A stretch of DNA of 64,000 bases from Ensifer sp. USDA 6670 (GTDB lineage: Bacteria; Pseudomonadota; Alphaproteobacteria; Rhizobiales; Rhizobiaceae). Under the pieces are notes generated by a model that did not search any database, was not told the DNA's origin, and saw only the letters and a list, made by a program, of their open reading frames with translations. The DNA is taken from assembly GCA_000421085.1 (NCBI GenBank), contig ATWE01000005.1, forward strand, positions 62,001-126,000. The letters are read 5' to 3'. The stretch's first letter is position 1. The number at the start of each line of letters is the position of its first letter. The translations under genes were made by a program, and so were the position numbers. Shown piece by piece: positions 40,623 through 50,808 of the stretch.

Positions 40623-42233
40623 ATGGCTGTCGCCTCCAAGAAAATCCCCGCTCCGGACGAGGTCCGGATCAAAACCGCCCTCCTTTCGGTCTCCGACAAG
40701 ACGGGGATCGTCGAACTCGCCCGCGCCCTCAACGACAAGGGCATACGGCTGGTATCGACCGGTGGAACGCACAAGGCGCTTGCCGATGCCGGCCTTCCCG
40801 TCAGCGACGTCTCGGAGCTGACCGGCTTTCCGGAAATCATGGACGGGCGCGTCAAGACGCTTCACCCCGGCGTCCATGGGGGTCTTCTCGCAATCCGCGA
40901 CGACGCGGAGCATGCGGACGCCATGAGCGCACACGGCATCACTGCTATCGATCTCGCCGTCATCAATCTCTATCCCTTCGAAGATGTCCGCGCCAAGGGC
41001 GCCGACTACCCGACCACGGTCGAGAATATCGATATCGGCGGCCCCGCAATGATCCGGGCATCGGCCAAGAACCATGCTTATGTGACGATCGTCACCGATC
41101 CGGCAGACTATTCGCCGCTGCTGGAGGAAATCGCAGACGGCACGACGCGGTATGCCTTCCGCCAGAAGATGGCGGCCAAGGCCTATGTCCGCACGGCCGC
41201 CTATGATGCGGCGATCTCCAACTGGTTCGCCGAGGTGCTCGACACGCCCATGCCGCGCCACCGCGTTCTCGGCGGCGTGCTCAGGGAGGAGATGCGCTAC
41301 GGCGAAAACCCGCACCAGAAAGCCGGATTCTACGTGACCGGCGAGAAACGGCCGGGAGTGGCGACGGCGGCGCTGCTGCAGGGCAAGCAGCTCTCCTACA
41401 ACAACATCAACGATACCGATGCCGCCTTCGAGCTGGTGGCGGAATTCCTGCCGGAAAAGGCACCGGCCTGCGCTATCATCAAGCATGCCAATCCCTGCGG
41501 CGTTGCGACCGCTCCATCGCTTGCCGAAGCCTATCGCCGGGCGCTCGCCTGCGATTCGACCTCGGCATTCGGCGGCATCATCGCGCTCAACCAGGAACTG
41601 GACGCCGAGACCGCTGAAGAGATCGTCAAGCTCTTCACCGAGGTCATCATTGCGCCTTCGGTCAGCGACGAGGCGAAAGCCGTCATCGCCCGCAAACCGA
41701 ACCTGCGCCTGCTTGCGGCCGGTGGCCTGCCGGATCCGCGCACGCCCGGCCTGACGGCGAAGACGGTCGCCGGCGGGGTGCTTGTCCAGACGCGCGACAA
41801 CGGTATGGTCGAGGACCTGGAGCTCAAGGTGGTCACCAAGCGGGCGCCGACGGCGCAGGAGCTCGAAGACATGAAGTTTGCCTTCAAGGTGGCGAAGCAC
41901 GTCAAGTCGAACGCCATCGTCTATGCCAAGGACGGCCAGACGGCGGGCATCGGCGCCGGCCAGATGAGCCGCGTCGATTCCGCACGCATCGCTGCCATAA
42001 AGGCGGAAGAAGCGGCCAAGGCGCTCGGCCTCGCCGAGCCGCTGACGCGCGGTTCGGCCGTTGCTTCGGAGGCCTTCCTCCCCTTCGCCGACGGTCTACT
42101 GTCAGCCATCGCCGCCGGCGCAACCGCCGTCATCCAGCCGGGTGGTTCGATGCGCGACGAGGAAGTGATCGCGGCGGCGAACGAGCACGATGTCGCGATG
42201 GTCTTCACAGGCATGCGGCATTTCCGGCACTAG
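40623..42233 (+). CDS. purH: Bifunctional AICAR transformylase / IMP cyclohydrolase
   Basis: A 536-residue bifunctional enzyme for the last two steps of IMP synthesis. The N-terminal MGS-like cyclohydrolase domain has [18 protein letters not shown] (near residue 16) and [18 protein letters not shown] (near 70). The C-terminal transformylase domain has [16 protein letters not shown] (near 260), KHANPCG (near 288) and [14 protein letters not shown]. The C-terminus ends in TGMRHFRH, as is typical. The ATG at 40623 follows AAGGAGCAAGG; the longer frame from 40512 has no ribosome binding site. Confidence 0.97.
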   Translation: MAVASKKIPAPDEVRIKTALLSVSDKTGIVELARALNDKGIRLVSTGGTHKALADAGLPVSDVSELTGFPEIMDGRVKTLHPGVHGGLLAIRDDAEHADAMSAHGITAIDLAVINLYPFEDVRAKGADYPTTVENIDIGGPAMIRASAKNHAYVTIVTDPADYSPLLEEIADGTTRYAFRQKMAAKAYVRTAAYDAAISNWFAEVLDTPMPRHRVLGGVLREEMRYGENPHQKAGFYVTGEKRPGVATAALLQGKQLSYNNINDTDAAFELVAEFLPEKAPACAIIKHANPCGVATAPSLAEAYRRALACDSTSAFGGIIALNQELDAETAEEIVKLFTEVIIAPSVSDEAKAVIARKPNLRLLAAGGLPDPRTPGLTAKTVAGGVLVQTRDNGMVEDLELKVVTKRAPTAQELEDMKFAFKVAKHVKSNAIVYAKDGQTAGIGAGQMSRVDSARIAAIKAEEAAKALGLAEPLTRGSAVASEAFLPFADGLLSAIAAGATAVIQPGGSMRDEEVIAAANEHDVAMVFTGMRHFRH

Positions 42234-42280
42234 ACCATGACGATTTCAGTCGGGTCGACCTAAAAACCGCGAACGTTAGT

Positions 42281-42331
42281 CTAGAGCGGGATGCGGGCGG
42301 AAATCCGCACATAGTTTTCCTCATCCCGCTC
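42281..42331. repeat. Palindromic GAGCGGGATG element
   Basis: GAGCGGGATG (42284-42293) and CATCCCGCTC (42322-42331) are exact complements enclosing GCGGAAATCCGC and TAGTTTTCCT. This arrangement recurs, in my experience, between rhizobial genes. It lies between convergent purH and the MFS gene and may end transcription of either. Confidence 0.6.
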
Positions 42332-42351
42332 AAGCCACCTGCTCGACTCTG

Positions 42352-43743
42352 CTATAGCGGCCGGTGCGCCGGATAGGGGGTCCGCAGGAGGATCACGAGA
42401 CCGACGGCGAGAAAGGCGACCAGCGCCATCATGCCGATGCGGGCCGAACCGGTCATAAGGGTGATCGTCGCGACTGAGGCGGGCGCCAGGAACGAGGTGG
42501 CGCGGCCGGAAAGGGCGTAGAGACCGAAATAGCGCCCGGCTTCGTCGGGCGAAACACTGCGCGCGAGGTAGGATCGGGACGAGGCCTGAACCGGCCCGAA
42601 GGCGACGCCGACGAGCAGGCCGTACAGAATATAAGCCTTTTCGGCGGCGGTGCCGAAGAGGCCACCCGAGTCCGCCGAGCCAAGCGGGACAAGCCCGAAC
42701 AGCGTGAAACCGGGCCCAGTCGAGACGATGCCGAGCGTGGCGATCGTCAGCGAGACGAGGCTTGCGACGACGATCGTCTTGGAGCCGAGCCGGGCATCCA
42801 GCCTGCTCGCATAAAGGCAGCCGAAGATCGCCACGACATTCAGGATGATGCCGTAGAGCCCGAGTTCCATCGTCTGCCATCCGAACATCCCGGCTGCGAA
42901 GGTGCCGCCGAGCGCGAGCAGCCCGTTGACGCCGTCCTGGAAGATCATCCGGGCAATCAGGAACCGCAAGATGCCGGCCCTCTCCTTGAGTTCTGCAAGC
43001 GTGCCCTTCAGTTCCTGGAAGCCCCGAGCGGTCGCTTTCGCCATCGACATGGTGGCCCTGGTCGCATCCGGCGTGAAGAGGAACATCGGCAGGATGAAGA
43101 CGAGGTACCAGGCGGCGGAAATGGGGCCGGTGATCCGGGCGTCTTCGCCCTTTGCCGGATCGAGCCCGAACAGAGGTTCGAGTCCGATCGCCGTCTTGCC
43201 TGTCTGCGGGCTTCCGGCAATCAGCGCGACCACGGCGATCAGCACGATCATGCCGCCGAGATAGCCGAGGCCCCAGGCGATGTTGGAGATGCGGCCCACT
43301 TCCTTTTCGCTCACGAGCCGGGTCATCATCGAATCGTTGAAGACGATGGAAAATTCGGCGGCCACGGTCGCCAGCGCCAGAAGGAGCGCCGTATAGATCA
43401 GGGACGAGCCCGGTGCCGCGTTCCACAGAAGGGCGAGCGAGATGATCTTCACGGCGGCGAAAAAGGCGATCCACGGCTTTCGTGGGCCGGCCGCATCGGC
43501 AATGGCGCCGAGGACCGGCGAAAGCAGAGCAATCACGATCCCCGCGATGGTCAGCGTATAGCCCCAGACCGTCTGCCCATGTGCGGGATCGGCCGTTAGC
43601 CGCGAAACGAAATAGGGTGCGAAGATGAAGGTGGTGATGACGGTGAAGAAGGGTTGCGCCGCCCAGTCGAACAGCATCCAGCCGGCAATGCCGAGACGCG
43701 AAGTCCGAGGTCGCTTCTCCATTCGCCCGGCCGCGATGTCCAC
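42352..43743 (-). CDS. MFS transporter, UMF1/Atg22-like family
   Basis: A 463-residue inner-membrane transporter with about 12 hydrophobic helices. The first has GWMLFDWAAQPFFTVITTFI (near residue 19), the UMF1-family signature (D-W-A..P-F). Others include IAGIVIALLSPVLGAIAD and a long cytosolic loop near 230-250. The GTG at 43743 is preferred because GGGAGG lies about 8 nt upstream; an ATG at 43722 is also possible. Members are related to the yeast vacuolar Atg22 amino-acid effluxer, but bacterial substrates are unknown. It is downstream of the glutamate dehydrogenase gene on the same strand, with a terminator-like hairpin between them. Confidence 0.85.
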   Translation of the reverse strand: MDIAAGRMEKRPRTSRLGIAGWMLFDWAAQPFFTVITTFIFAPYFVSRLTADPAHGQTVWGYTLTIAGIVIALLSPVLGAIADAAGPRKPWIAFFAAVKIISLALLWNAAPGSSLIYTALLLALATVAAEFSIVFNDSMMTRLVSEKEVGRISNIAWGLGYLGGMIVLIAVVALIAGSPQTGKTAIGLEPLFGLDPAKGEDARITGPISAAWYLVFILPMFLFTPDATRATMSMAKATARGFQELKGTLAELKERAGILRFLIARMIFQDGVNGLLALGGTFAAGMFGWQTMELGLYGIILNVVAIFGCLYASRLDARLGSKTIVVASLVSLTIATLGIVSTGPGFTLFGLVPLGSADSGGLFGTAAEKAYILYGLLVGVAFGPVQASSRSYLARSVSPDEAGRYFGLYALSGRATSFLAPASVATITLMTGSARIGMMALVAFLAVGLVILLRTPYPAHRPL

Positions 43744-43833
43744 TTCATCCCTCCCCGGCACTTGCGCAAGCGCTCCGCCTTCGTAGGCGGCGGGCAGGGC
43801 AATGAAGAACAACCTTCAACCGGATCGGAATCA

Positions 43834-43864
43834 GTCCCTCCGGCTGAGTTACGGCCGGAGGGAC
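43834..43864 (-). terminator. Hairpin after NAD-glutamate dehydrogenase gene
   Basis: GTCCCTCCGGC and GCCGGAGGGAC form a perfect 11-bp stem with a 9-nt loop, 5 nt after the gdh stop. No strong T tract follows. Confidence 0.65.
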
Positions 43865-43868
43865 TGTG

Positions 43869-46800
43869 TCATTTCGTCCAGCCGCGTGCAAGATCGCTAA
43901 GGAGACCAGCTGCGACAGTGACCTTGGCGAGCGTCGTTTCGCCCTTTTCGGTCAGGAGCCTCAGCTGGTCGCCGACGGTGGCGACGCGTTGGCGATCCCG
44001 GTCCTGCCAGGCGAGAACGGGGTTTCGTTCGCCCTTATGCTCGACCAAGGCGGCGATTGTGATATCGCGGCGTGCGGTGCCGATATCGCCGACCGCCCGC
44101 GAGAGCGCCATCGATTCGAACTGCTCGGTGGCGGGCACGCGGTCGGCAGCCGCCAGCAGGCGATTGATTCTCAGGCCTTCTGTGACGGTGAAATAGGCCT
44201 GGGCGGTGCGGCTCAGCGGCTCGCCGGTTACCGTGGCGATCTGCATGATTTCAGGGACCAGGGTCATGAGCGACAGTTCGGCGATTTCCTCGGCAAGCTT
44301 TGCCGGCACGCCGTTTTCGATGAAGCCAGCGGCCCTCAGGCGCGCTTCCTCGGCACCCTCCCTGGATATCGCCGCCCGCATGGTGCCGCGCAGCTTCTGC
44401 AGCCCGTCGCGAAGCCGGGCAACCGCTTCGGCCACGGAGCCCTCGGAGGCGCGGGTGCGCAGCGCCCTTTCGGCGACGAGCGCAAAGATACGACCCACCT
44501 CCTGATAGAGCCTGTTCTGGATCGAGCCGCTGATCCTGTTGTCGAGCGCGTCGATCTCGCCGTAGATGCGCGGCAGATCGAAGCCATCCAGGGCCAGAAC
44601 CGCTGCCTTCACGACGTCGGCGGAGAGGAAGCCGGTGGCATCCGTCAGCGTCGAGACGAAAGCGGGGCCGCCGCGGTTTATCGTTTCGTTGGCGAGCACG
44701 GTCGCGATGATCTCGCGGCGCAGCCGGTGCCCGTGAATGTCGCCGGCATAGGCCTTGCGCATCTTTGCGGGAAAGTAGCGCTCCAGGGTCGCCGTGAAAT
44801 ATGGGTCGTCCGGAAGCTCGCTGACGATCAGCTCGTCGAAGAGCACCAGTTTCGCATAGGAGAGCAGCACGCCGATCTCCGGGCGCGTGAGCGGCCGGCC
44901 CGCCTGGTAGCGCTCGCTCATCGCCTGGTCGGTCGGCAGGGTCTCGACCTTCCGGTTGAGGTGACCGTCGGCCTCCAGCCGCGCCATCAGCCGCGCCAGC
45001 GGCGTGCGGTTGGCGAGGCCCTGCATTTCCGTGAGCGAGATCGCCAGCGACTGCTGGTAGTTGTTGCGCAGCACGAGATGTCCCACCTCGTCCGTCATCG
45101 ACGCCAGAAGCGTGTTCCGCTTGGGTCGCGTCAGGCGGCCGTCGCGCATGGCCGAGGCAAGCGCGATCTTGATGTTGACCTCGACGTCGGAGGAATTGAC
45201 GCCGGCCGAGTTGTCGATGGCATCGGAGTTGCAGCGCCCGCCATTGAGCGAGAAGCCGATCCGGCCTTTCTGGGTGACGCCGAGATTGGCCCCCTCGCCG
45301 ATCACGCGCGCCCGCACGTCCTCGGCGGAGACGCGGATCGCGTCGTTGGCGCGGTCGCCGACCTCCGCATCCGTCTCGTTGGTGCCGCGCACATAGGTGC
45401 CGATGCCGCCGAACCAGAGCAGGTCGACCGGGCTCTTCAGGATTGCGCTCATGATCTCGAAGGGCGTCGCCTTCGGCTTGTCGATGCCGATCGCCGCCAT
45501 CGCTTCGGGGGTGAGTGTCACCAGTTTTTCCGAACGCGAAATGATCATCGCGCCGGGCGAGAGCGCCTTTCGGTCATAATCCTGCCAGCTGGAGCGCGGA
45601 AGCGCGAACATTCGCTTGCGCTCGGCAAAGGAGAGATCGATATCCGGCTCGGGATCGATGAAGATATCGCGGTGATCGAAGGCGGCGATCAGCCGGATCT
45701 TTTCCGAGAGCAGCATGCCGTTGCCGAAGACGTCGCCCGACATGTCGCCGACGCCGGCAACGGTGAAGGGCGTCGTCTGGATGTCGACGTCCATTTCGCG
45801 GAAGTGCCGCTTGACGGCCTCCCACGCGCCGCGCGCGGTGATCCCCATCTTCTTGTGGTCGTAGCCGGCGGAGCCGCCTGAAGCGAAGGCGTCGTCCAGC
45901 CAGAAGTCCGCTTCCTGGGCGAGCGCATTCGCCGTGTCGGAAAAGGTTGCCGTTCCCTTGTCGGCGGCAACGACGAAATAGGGGTCGTCGCCGTCGAGCC
46001 GCAAGGTGTCCTCGGGGGGAACGACCTCCTGGCCGACGATATTGTCGGTGACCGAGAGTAGCGTGCGGATATAGGTCTTGTATGCTTCGGTTCCCGCTTT
46101 GAAGACCTCGTCGCGGCTGCCGCCTAGGGGCAGCTGTTTCGGATAGAAGCCGCCCTTGGCGCCGACCGGAACGATGACGGCGTTCTTCACCTGCTGCGCC
46201 TTGACGAGACCGAGCACCTCCGTCCGGTAATCCTGCGCCCGGTCGGACCAGCGAAGCCCGCCGCGCGCCACCTTGCCGAAGCGCAGATGGACGCCTTCCA
46301 CCTCCGTGCCGTAGACGAAAATCTCGCGGAAAGGCCGCGGCTCCGGCAGGCCTTCGAGCTGCTTCGGATCGAGCTTGAAGGCAAGAACGGCGCGCGGCCT
46401 GCCCTCGGCGTCCTTCTGGAAATAGTTCGTTCGGAGCGTCGACTGGACCGCATTGACGTAGCGGCGCAGGATTCTGTCCTCGTCGAGGCTGGGCACGGCC
46501 GACAGCGCCTCCTCGATGCCGGCCAGCAAGGCGTTGCATTTCTTCGTGCGCGCCTTAACCTCAGTCGTCGGATCCATGCGCGTGGAGAAGAGACGGAAGA
46601 TATCGGCGGCGATCGTCGGATATTTGTTCAAGGTATCGGCGATATAGCCTTGGGAATAGGTGATGCCGGCCTGGCGCAGATAGCGCGCATAGGCGCGCAG
46701 TACCGTGATTTCGCGGGCGGTGAGCCCGGCAAGCAGGACCAACCGGTTGAAATTGTCGTCCTCCGTCGTGCCGTTCCAGGCCGCGAGGAAGGCCTCCTCC

Positions 46801-48656
46801 AGTGCCTGGCCGATCCTGGCGAGGTTGAGCGTGTGTCCGTCGCGATGGATCAGTTCCATGTCGTGAAGGACGACCTCGCGGGGCTCGTCCCCATGGACGT
46901 GCACGCCGATATCGTAGGTTTGCTCGCTGATGACACGGAAGCCGAGATTTTCGAGAAGGGGCACGCGGCGCGACAGCGAAACGGGCGTGTCGGCATGGAA
47001 GATCTTCAGTTCCAGCGTATCCGGCCGCTCCTGGTGCCGGTGATAGAAGGAGATGCGGATCGGGTCGCCGGCCGTGCAGGCGGCGATGTCTCCGAGGTCG
47101 CCATAGGCTTCTGCGGGCGTGAAGGCCGCCTGATAGGCCTCCCCGACCGATAGCTCCGTGCCCTCCTTGCGGGCGAGCAGATTGAACCGATCGATCCAGC
47201 GGGTGACGATGGCACGGACCGCCTCTTCGAGCTTCGCCTGGGGAACCCGTGGCGTCTTGCCGCCGGAGCGTCCAATGATGAAATGGACGCGTGCAAGCCC
47301 GCCTTCGGGAAAGGCCGGGTAATAGGCCGAGACCCGGCCGTCATAGACCGTCTTCAGATAGTCGCCGATCTTTTCGCGGACATCGGAATCATATTGCTCG
47401 CGCGGCACGAACACGATGACCGAAACGAAGCGGTCGAAATGGTCGATGCGCGGCAGCACCCGTACCCGCGGCCGGTCGCCGAGCTCGTTGATCTGTTCGC
47501 AGAAGGCGGCGAGAAGCCCGACGTCGATCTGGAAAAGATCGTCGCGCGGATAGGCTTCCAGCGTGTTCGCCAGCGTCTTGCCGGAATGGCTCTGCGGATC
47601 ATAGCCGAAATGATCGACGATCTTCTCGATCTTGTGCCTGAGCAGCGGGATCTCCGACGCTTGCCGCGTGTAAGCCGTCGAGGTGAACAGACCGACGATG
47701 CGCAGCTCGCCGACGACGTTGCCGGAGCCGTCGAAGCGCTTGATGCCGATATAGTCCATATGGGCACGCCGGTGGACGACCGACTTCACATTGGCCTTGG
47801 TGACGATCAGGAAATCGGGCCCCTCCAGGAAGGCGAGAATTTCCGGCGTCGTCAGCACCGCATCCTTGCCCTGGCGCAGGACCCGCACGTCAGGATTGGA
47901 CAGGATGCCGAGCCCCCTGCCCTTGCCGCGCTCGACCGTCGCCCGTTCGCCCTTGCCGGAATAGGTATATTCCCGCATGCCGAGGAAGGTGAAGTTGCTG
48001 TCCCTTAGCCAGCGAAGGAAGGCCAGCGCCTCGTCGCGGTCGCTCTTCTTGCGGGAAGCGTTGTAGTCCTCGAGCTCCCGCATTGCCTGGTCGAGCAAAG
48101 CGGTCATTGCCGGCCAGTCGTGTACGGCTTGATGAACCTGCTCCAGCACATCCGAGATGCGCTTGCTCAGCGAGCGTGCCTCGAGCGGTGTCAGCCTGCT
48201 CAAGTGGATCTGGATATGGCTGACGCGGTGCTCGGGCGCGCTTTCCTCGTCCGGATCGAACAGCTTCACGGGCTCGCCGGATTGCATCACCAGAATTGGG
48301 TGGATCGCCAGGTGGATGTCGCGGTGGGTGCTCGTCACCTCTCCCATCACCGAATCGTAAAGGAAGGGCATGTTTCGTTCGGTGATCGCGATGATCGAAA
48401 CGTCGATACCACCCGGTGCGACCCCTGCTACCGTCTCCACCGAGACCTGCGGCTTGCCGCCGTCCCAGCGCGCGAGCTCGCTGCGTGCGTGGGCAGCGGT
48501 GAGCGCCAGCATCTCCGGCGTATAACGGTCGAGGTCATCGTTGCTCGCTCCGCCGAAGAGGATTTCCGGCGGCAGTGTCTCGGCCCCGAATCTGGACCCT
48601 GCCGCCCGGGCCGCATCGATGTGCCGATCCCGCTTCGGATTATGCTTCACGCCCAT
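43869..48656 (-). CDS. NAD-specific glutamate dehydrogenase, large (~180 kDa) type
   Basis: A 1595-residue enzyme of the large NAD-GDH class, deaminating glutamate to 2-oxoglutarate. The N-terminal half carries ACT-like regulatory segments (for example FPEGGLARVHFIIGRSGG). The catalytic core has RFGKVARGGLRWSDRAQDYR (near residue 790), then QVKNAVIVPVGAKGGFYPK with catalytic lysines. Further on is VAGVGDMSGDVFGNGMLLS. The C-terminal helical region is about 400 residues. Length equals known members from Streptomyces, Pseudomonas and Caulobacter. The ATG at 48656 follows GGAGAG; a GTG at 48671 is possible. It is divergent from pyridoxal kinase. Confidence 0.95.
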   Translation of the reverse strand: MGVKHNPKRDRHIDAARAAGSRFGAETLPPEILFGGASNDDLDRYTPEMLALTAAHARSELARWDGGKPQVSVETVAGVAPGGIDVSIIAITERNMPFLYDSVMGEVTSTHRDIHLAIHPILVMQSGEPVKLFDPDEESAPEHRVSHIQIHLSRLTPLEARSLSKRISDVLEQVHQAVHDWPAMTALLDQAMRELEDYNASRKKSDRDEALAFLRWLRDSNFTFLGMREYTYSGKGERATVERGKGRGLGILSNPDVRVLRQGKDAVLTTPEILAFLEGPDFLIVTKANVKSVVHRRAHMDYIGIKRFDGSGNVVGELRIVGLFTSTAYTRQASEIPLLRHKIEKIVDHFGYDPQSHSGKTLANTLEAYPRDDLFQIDVGLLAAFCEQINELGDRPRVRVLPRIDHFDRFVSVIVFVPREQYDSDVREKIGDYLKTVYDGRVSAYYPAFPEGGLARVHFIIGRSGGKTPRVPQAKLEEAVRAIVTRWIDRFNLLARKEGTELSVGEAYQAAFTPAEAYGDLGDIAACTAGDPIRISFYHRHQERPDTLELKIFHADTPVSLSRRVPLLENLGFRVISEQTYDIGVHVHGDEPREVVLHDMELIHRDGHTLNLARIGQALEEAFLAAWNGTTEDDNFNRLVLLAGLTAREITVLRAYARYLRQAGITYSQGYIADTLNKYPTIAADIFRLFSTRMDPTTEVKARTKKCNALLAGIEEALSAVPSLDEDRILRRYVNAVQSTLRTNYFQKDAEGRPRAVLAFKLDPKQLEGLPEPRPFREIFVYGTEVEGVHLRFGKVARGGLRWSDRAQDYRTEVLGLVKAQQVKNAVIVPVGAKGGFYPKQLPLGGSRDEVFKAGTEAYKTYIRTLLSVTDNIVGQEVVPPEDTLRLDGDDPYFVVAADKGTATFSDTANALAQEADFWLDDAFASGGSAGYDHKKMGITARGAWEAVKRHFREMDVDIQTTPFTVAGVGDMSGDVFGNGMLLSEKIRLIAAFDHRDIFIDPEPDIDLSFAERKRMFALPRSSWQDYDRKALSPGAMIISRSEKLVTLTPEAMAAIGIDKPKATPFEIMSAILKSPVDLLWFGGIGTYVRGTNETDAEVGDRANDAIRVSAEDVRARVIGEGANLGVTQKGRIGFSLNGGRCNSDAIDNSAGVNSSDVEVNIKIALASAMRDGRLTRPKRNTLLASMTDEVGHLVLRNNYQQSLAISLTEMQGLANRTPLARLMARLEADGHLNRKVETLPTDQAMSERYQAGRPLTRPEIGVLLSYAKLVLFDELIVSELPDDPYFTATLERYFPAKMRKAYAGDIHGHRLRREIIATVLANETINRGGPAFVSTLTDATGFLSADVVKAAVLALDGFDLPRIYGEIDALDNRISGSIQNRLYQEVGRIFALVAERALRTRASEGSVAEAVARLRDGLQKLRGTMRAAISREGAEEARLRAAGFIENGVPAKLAEEIAELSLMTLVPEIMQIATVTGEPLSRTAQAYFTVTEGLRINRLLAAADRVPATEQFESMALSRAVGDIGTARRDITIAALVEHKGERNPVLAWQDRDRQRVATVGDQLRLLTEKGETTLAKVTVAAGLLSDLARGWTK

Positions 48657-48939
48657 GAAATCGCTCTCCACTCATGATGGTTGAACCTACCAGAACCATG
48701 CCCAATGGCGACCGTTTTTATGATGGATTTCGGCAAAATGGAGCCGGATTCCGGAGAAAATCACGCAGATTCGACCTAAATCCATTTAAATCGAAGGCAA
48801 TTTTGCAAAAATTTCCCGAAAAACCGCAAAAACGAACGAAAACGCCGAAGTTTCTGTACGCGTGGTCTGCGAGAGCAGCTGTTGACAGGCCGTGAGGGGC
48901 GAGCGATCACACTTCGAAACTGAATAATGGGGTCTCCCA

Positions 48940-49821
48940 ATGTCCGACACGCCTGCCGCCCCCGGTGCCGTCATCGTCATTTCGAGTCATGTGGTGCGCG
49001 GCGCGGTCGGCAACCGGGCTGCCGTCTTCGCGCTGGAAATGCTCGGCCACCGGGTGTGGGCCTTGCCGACGGTCGTGCTTCCCTGGCATCCGGGGCACGG
49101 CCGGTCAACGCGGGTGACCATGCCGGACGAGGACTTCCGCTCGATCATCGACGATCTCGTCGCTGCGCCCTGGATCGGCGAGGTGCGCGCGGTGCTGTCC
49201 GGCTATCTGGGATCCCCCGGACAGGCGGCGGCCGTTGCCGGCCTCGTGGAGGCGCTGCGCCGGCGCGATCCCGCGCTCTTCTATGCCTGCGATCCGATTC
49301 TTGGGGATGCGGGGGGCCTCTACGTCCCGGTGGAGATCGCCAGCGCCATCCGCGACCTGCTGCTGCCGCTTGCGACGCTCGCCACCCCCAACCGGTTCGA
49401 GCTCTCCTGGTTGGCAGGTGCTTCGCTCGAGACGAATGCGGCCATCCTCGACGCGGCGGTCGATCTCGGGCCCTCACTCGTGCTGGTGACATCGGCGATA
49501 CCGATGATGAGCGGCGGCACGGGCAATCTTTACCTGTCCGGACGCCATGCGCTGCTTGCGGAGCACCGCCTGATCGACAATCCTCCGAACGGCACCGGCG
49601 ATCTCCTCTCGGCCGTATTCCTGGCGCGCCTCCTGGAGGGGCTTCCGGAGGAACGCGCGCTGCAGATGGCCACCGCCAGCGTCTACGAGATCATCGCGAG
49701 AAGCCGCAAGCGCGATTCCGACGAGCTGACCCTCGAACAGGATGCATCGAGCCTGGCGACACCGATGGCGATGGTGCAGATGCGCCGCCTCATGCATCCG
49801 AGCCAGGCGCGAAAGAAATAG
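48940..49821 (+). CDS. pdxY: Pyridoxal kinase PdxY
   Basis: A 293-residue ribokinase-fold enzyme phosphorylating pyridoxal to PLP in salvage. It starts with AVIVISSHVVRGAVGNRA (residues 10-27, the family's SHVVxGxVGNxA motif). Further motifs are CDPILGD near 117, TPNRFELSWLAG near 148 and the anion-hole NPPNGTGDLLSA near 212 with the catalytic Asp. Length fits the family. TTGACA at 48882-48887 is a possible -35 element, but the -10 is weak. The gene is followed by carbonic anhydrase. Confidence 0.94.
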   Translation: MSDTPAAPGAVIVISSHVVRGAVGNRAAVFALEMLGHRVWALPTVVLPWHPGHGRSTRVTMPDEDFRSIIDDLVAAPWIGEVRAVLSGYLGSPGQAAAVAGLVEALRRRDPALFYACDPILGDAGGLYVPVEIASAIRDLLLPLATLATPNRFELSWLAGASLETNAAILDAAVDLGPSLVLVTSAIPMMSGGTGNLYLSGRHALLAEHRLIDNPPNGTGDLLSAVFLARLLEGLPEERALQMATASVYEIIARSRKRDSDELTLEQDASSLATPMAMVQMRRLMHPSQARKK

Positions 49822-49980
49822 TATCAGATACGGAAGAAATGCCTCATGGATGCATTTCACCCTTTCAGATGGCCGGAGCCCGCTGTAACAGTTCGACGCT
49901 TCATGGTTTCCGGTGCGTCTTTCAGACATGCCACCCGCATGTTTCCTTGAATGCCGATCAAAGACAGGAGCACCAGGACG

Positions 49981-50664
49981 ATGCAGCAGGAACGAGTGGA
50001 TGACACGGGGTTACCGATGGATATACAGGGCTTTCCGGAACATCTTCTGACCGGCTACCGCAATTTCATGAGCGGTCGTTTCAACGAACAGCAGCAGCGT
50101 TACAAAACGCTTGCCGAGAGCGGTCAGAAACCGAAGACGATGGTCATCGCCTGTTGCGACTCCCGCGCCGCACCCGAAACGATCTTCGATGCCGGCCCGG
50201 GAGAACTCTTCGTCGTGCGCAACGTGGCCAACATGATGCCGCCATACGAACCGGACGGACATTATCACTCGACCTCGGCCGCGCTCGAATTCGCGGTCCA
50301 GTCGCTGCGGGTCACCAACATCGTGGTCATGGGCCACGGGCGCTGCGGCGGCATAAAGGCGGCCCTCGACCCGGACGCCGAACCCCTCTCCCCGGGCGAT
50401 TTCATCGGCCGCTGGATGAACCTCCTGAAACCGGCCGCCGAGCAGATCCAGAGCAATGACGTGATGACTCAGGCGGAACGGCAGCGTGCGCTCGAGCGGG
50501 TCTCGATCCGCAATTCGATCGCCAATCTGAGGACGTTCCCCTGCGTGAACGTTCTCGAGTCGAAGGGAAAGCTTCGTCTCCACGGCGCATGGTTCGACAT
50601 CTCGACCGGCGAGCTCTGGGTCATGGACGCGAAGACCGGCGATTTTTCCCGACCGGGAAAGTAA
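49981..50664 (+). CDS. Beta-class carbonic anhydrase
   Basis: A 227-residue zinc enzyme interconverting CO2 and bicarbonate. Zinc ligands and the catalytic dyad are visible in ACCDSRAAPE (Cys58, Asp60, Arg62) and HGRCGG (His119, Cys122). FVVRNVANMMPPY (near 77) is conserved. The start is uncertain: ATG at 49981 has AGGAG 10 nt upstream, while ATG at 50017 would give a protein beginning MDIQGFPEHLL, closer to many homologues. The neighbouring genes give no specific pathway. A role in bicarbonate supply for carboxylases is the family default. Confidence 0.92.
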   Translation: MQQERVDDTGLPMDIQGFPEHLLTGYRNFMSGRFNEQQQRYKTLAESGQKPKTMVIACCDSRAAPETIFDAGPGELFVVRNVANMMPPYEPDGHYHSTSAALEFAVQSLRVTNIVVMGHGRCGGIKAALDPDAEPLSPGDFIGRWMNLLKPAAEQIQSNDVMTQAERQRALERVSIRNSIANLRTFPCVNVLESKGKLRLHGAWFDISTGELWVMDAKTGDFSRPGK

Positions 50665-50680
50665 GGGTCGCCAGTCGGGC

Positions 50681-50800
50681 CCCTCATCCGCCTGCCGGCA
50701 CCTTCTCCCCGCAAGCGGGGCGAAGGGGATTCGCGGCGCCGAACTCGACCCTCTCACCGCATGCGGGGAGAGGGTTAGTCCTGAGGTTAAGCCCGAGGAG
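50681..50800. repeat. Compound interspersed palindromic element
   Basis: Two hairpins follow one another: CCTTCTCCCCGC-AA-GCGGGGCGAAGG (50701-50726) and ACCCTCTCACCGC-AT-GCGGGGAGAGGGT (50749-50776). A third segment (GGTTAAGCCCGAGGAG) echoes the palindrome at 2822-2860. The first part closely matches 12895-12950. It lies between carbonic anhydrase and the convergent mltB-like gene. Confidence 0.7.
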
Positions 50801-50808
50801 TCTTTGTG

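Noticed and set aside
39420-41900. An 826-codon open frame opposite the heparinase-like gene and purH
   Set aside because: It crosses two real genes and their gap, with no recognisable motif.
43866-45881. A 671-codon plus-strand frame opposite the glutamate dehydrogenase gene
   Set aside because: No domain; residue composition is that of an antisense frame.
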